A stretch of DNA of 64,000 nt from Isochrysis galbana (taxonomy: Eukaryota > Haptophyta > Isochrysidales > Isochrysidaceae): assembly GCA_018136815.1 (NCBI GenBank), contig CM030931.1, positions 1,839,398 to 1,903,397 on the forward strand, in the 5' to 3' direction. The notes under the pieces were generated by a model, which saw only the letters and a program-made list of their open reading frames with translations, searched no databases and was not told the DNA's origin. Position numbers and translations under genes: made by a program. This document shows positions 63,576-64,000 of this stretch, in pieces; position 1 is the stretch's first letter; every line of letters starts with the position of its first letter.

Positions 63576-64000
63576 AACCCCGGTGTAACAGCTCGCACTC
63601 GCCACTACCACTACCACTACACTCGCTGGCTGTTATACGCTCGAGAACAATTTCTCCATCACATCTCTGTTCCTCACTGAATATCCACCTCGATGATGAC
63701 CGCCGACATCTTAACTAAATGTCTCGACAAAACAACATTCCTCCGTCACCGTTCCTCCGTCCTTAATGAGAAGGCTTAATCTTGTTCAGCGATATCGCTG
63801 TGGGACTGTGGGGGAGTGTTTAGTGTTAAGTGTTTATCCGCAGTTGTTTTGTAGGATGGAGTTTTCTAGTCCGAGGGGTGACGCCATCGGTAGCGAACCT
63901 ACGTCATTGGCTTGTCGCGCGAGCTTAGCCCTCAATGGTCACTCTGAGCTATGTTGCTCTTCTCACAGTCACTGGGCCCCATCTAGGTTGGGCCAAACAT

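Noticed and set aside
1-64000. tRNA or rRNA genes
   Set aside because: No stretch was recognised with the conserved tRNA arms or rRNA cores by eye; a covariance-model scan was not possible here.

Overview
This is a GC-rich nuclear window from a eukaryotic microbe, probably a flagellated alga or similar protist. The evidence is GT-AG introns in several genes, eukaryote-only families (ATG9, an INPP4-type phosphatase, a mitochondrial carrier, CCDC61), long poly-C/poly-G and (GA)n tracts, and two 100-base assembly gaps. CCDC61 and a CCDC15-like protein imply centrioles or basal bodies. I cannot fix the lineage from sequence alone; a haptophyte-like alga is only a guess.

Layout. 0-4 kb: Gag-like ORF (minus). 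5.1-6.2 kb: three-exon 2-oxoglutarate/Fe(II) dioxygenase (plus). 7.3-8.1 kb: LINE debris. 8.8-11.2 kb: ATG9 (minus). 12.3-15.7 kb: TIR transposon with TTAA target duplication and a broken transposase. 16.4-19.5 kb: RraA-like domain followed by, and probably spliced to, a quinone oxidoreductase. 20.3-23.4 kb: hAT element sitting in a G run and carrying a LINE-like insertion. 24.2-26.1 kb: retroposon, LINE end, LRR fragment and minisatellite. 26.7-27.7 kb: CCDC15-like protein (minus). 28.8-29.7 kb: SLC25 carrier. 30.5-31.4 kb: second full retroposon copy. 32.2-34.8 kb: INPP4-like phosphatase. 35-39 kb: repeats, LINE ORF1 pieces and a gap. 39.4-41.0 kb: 2-O-sulfotransferase-like gene (minus). 41.6-44.2 kb: six-exon MnmE (minus). 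44.5-45.7 kb: decayed hAT transposase. 46.5-47.7 kb: alpha/beta hydrolase. 48.8-51.4 kb: six-exon J-domain/rhodanese protein (minus). 52.0-52.5 kb: short non-autonomous TIR element. 53.8-56.1 kb: CCDC61. 57.4-58.1 kb: composite retroposon. 58.8-59.3 kb: small PH-domain protein (minus). 60.8-63.2 kb: hAT transposase split by a second hAT-like element and by a gap.

The host genes look like unrelated housekeeping functions (autophagy, phosphoinositide turnover, tRNA wobble modification, protein quality control, basal-body assembly, mitochondrial transport) with no operon-like logic. Roughly half of the window is mobile or repeat-derived, and several insertions can be read exactly from their target-site duplications.

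Exon boundaries were chosen by reading-frame continuity, family conservation and GT/AG sites; none is supported by transcripts.
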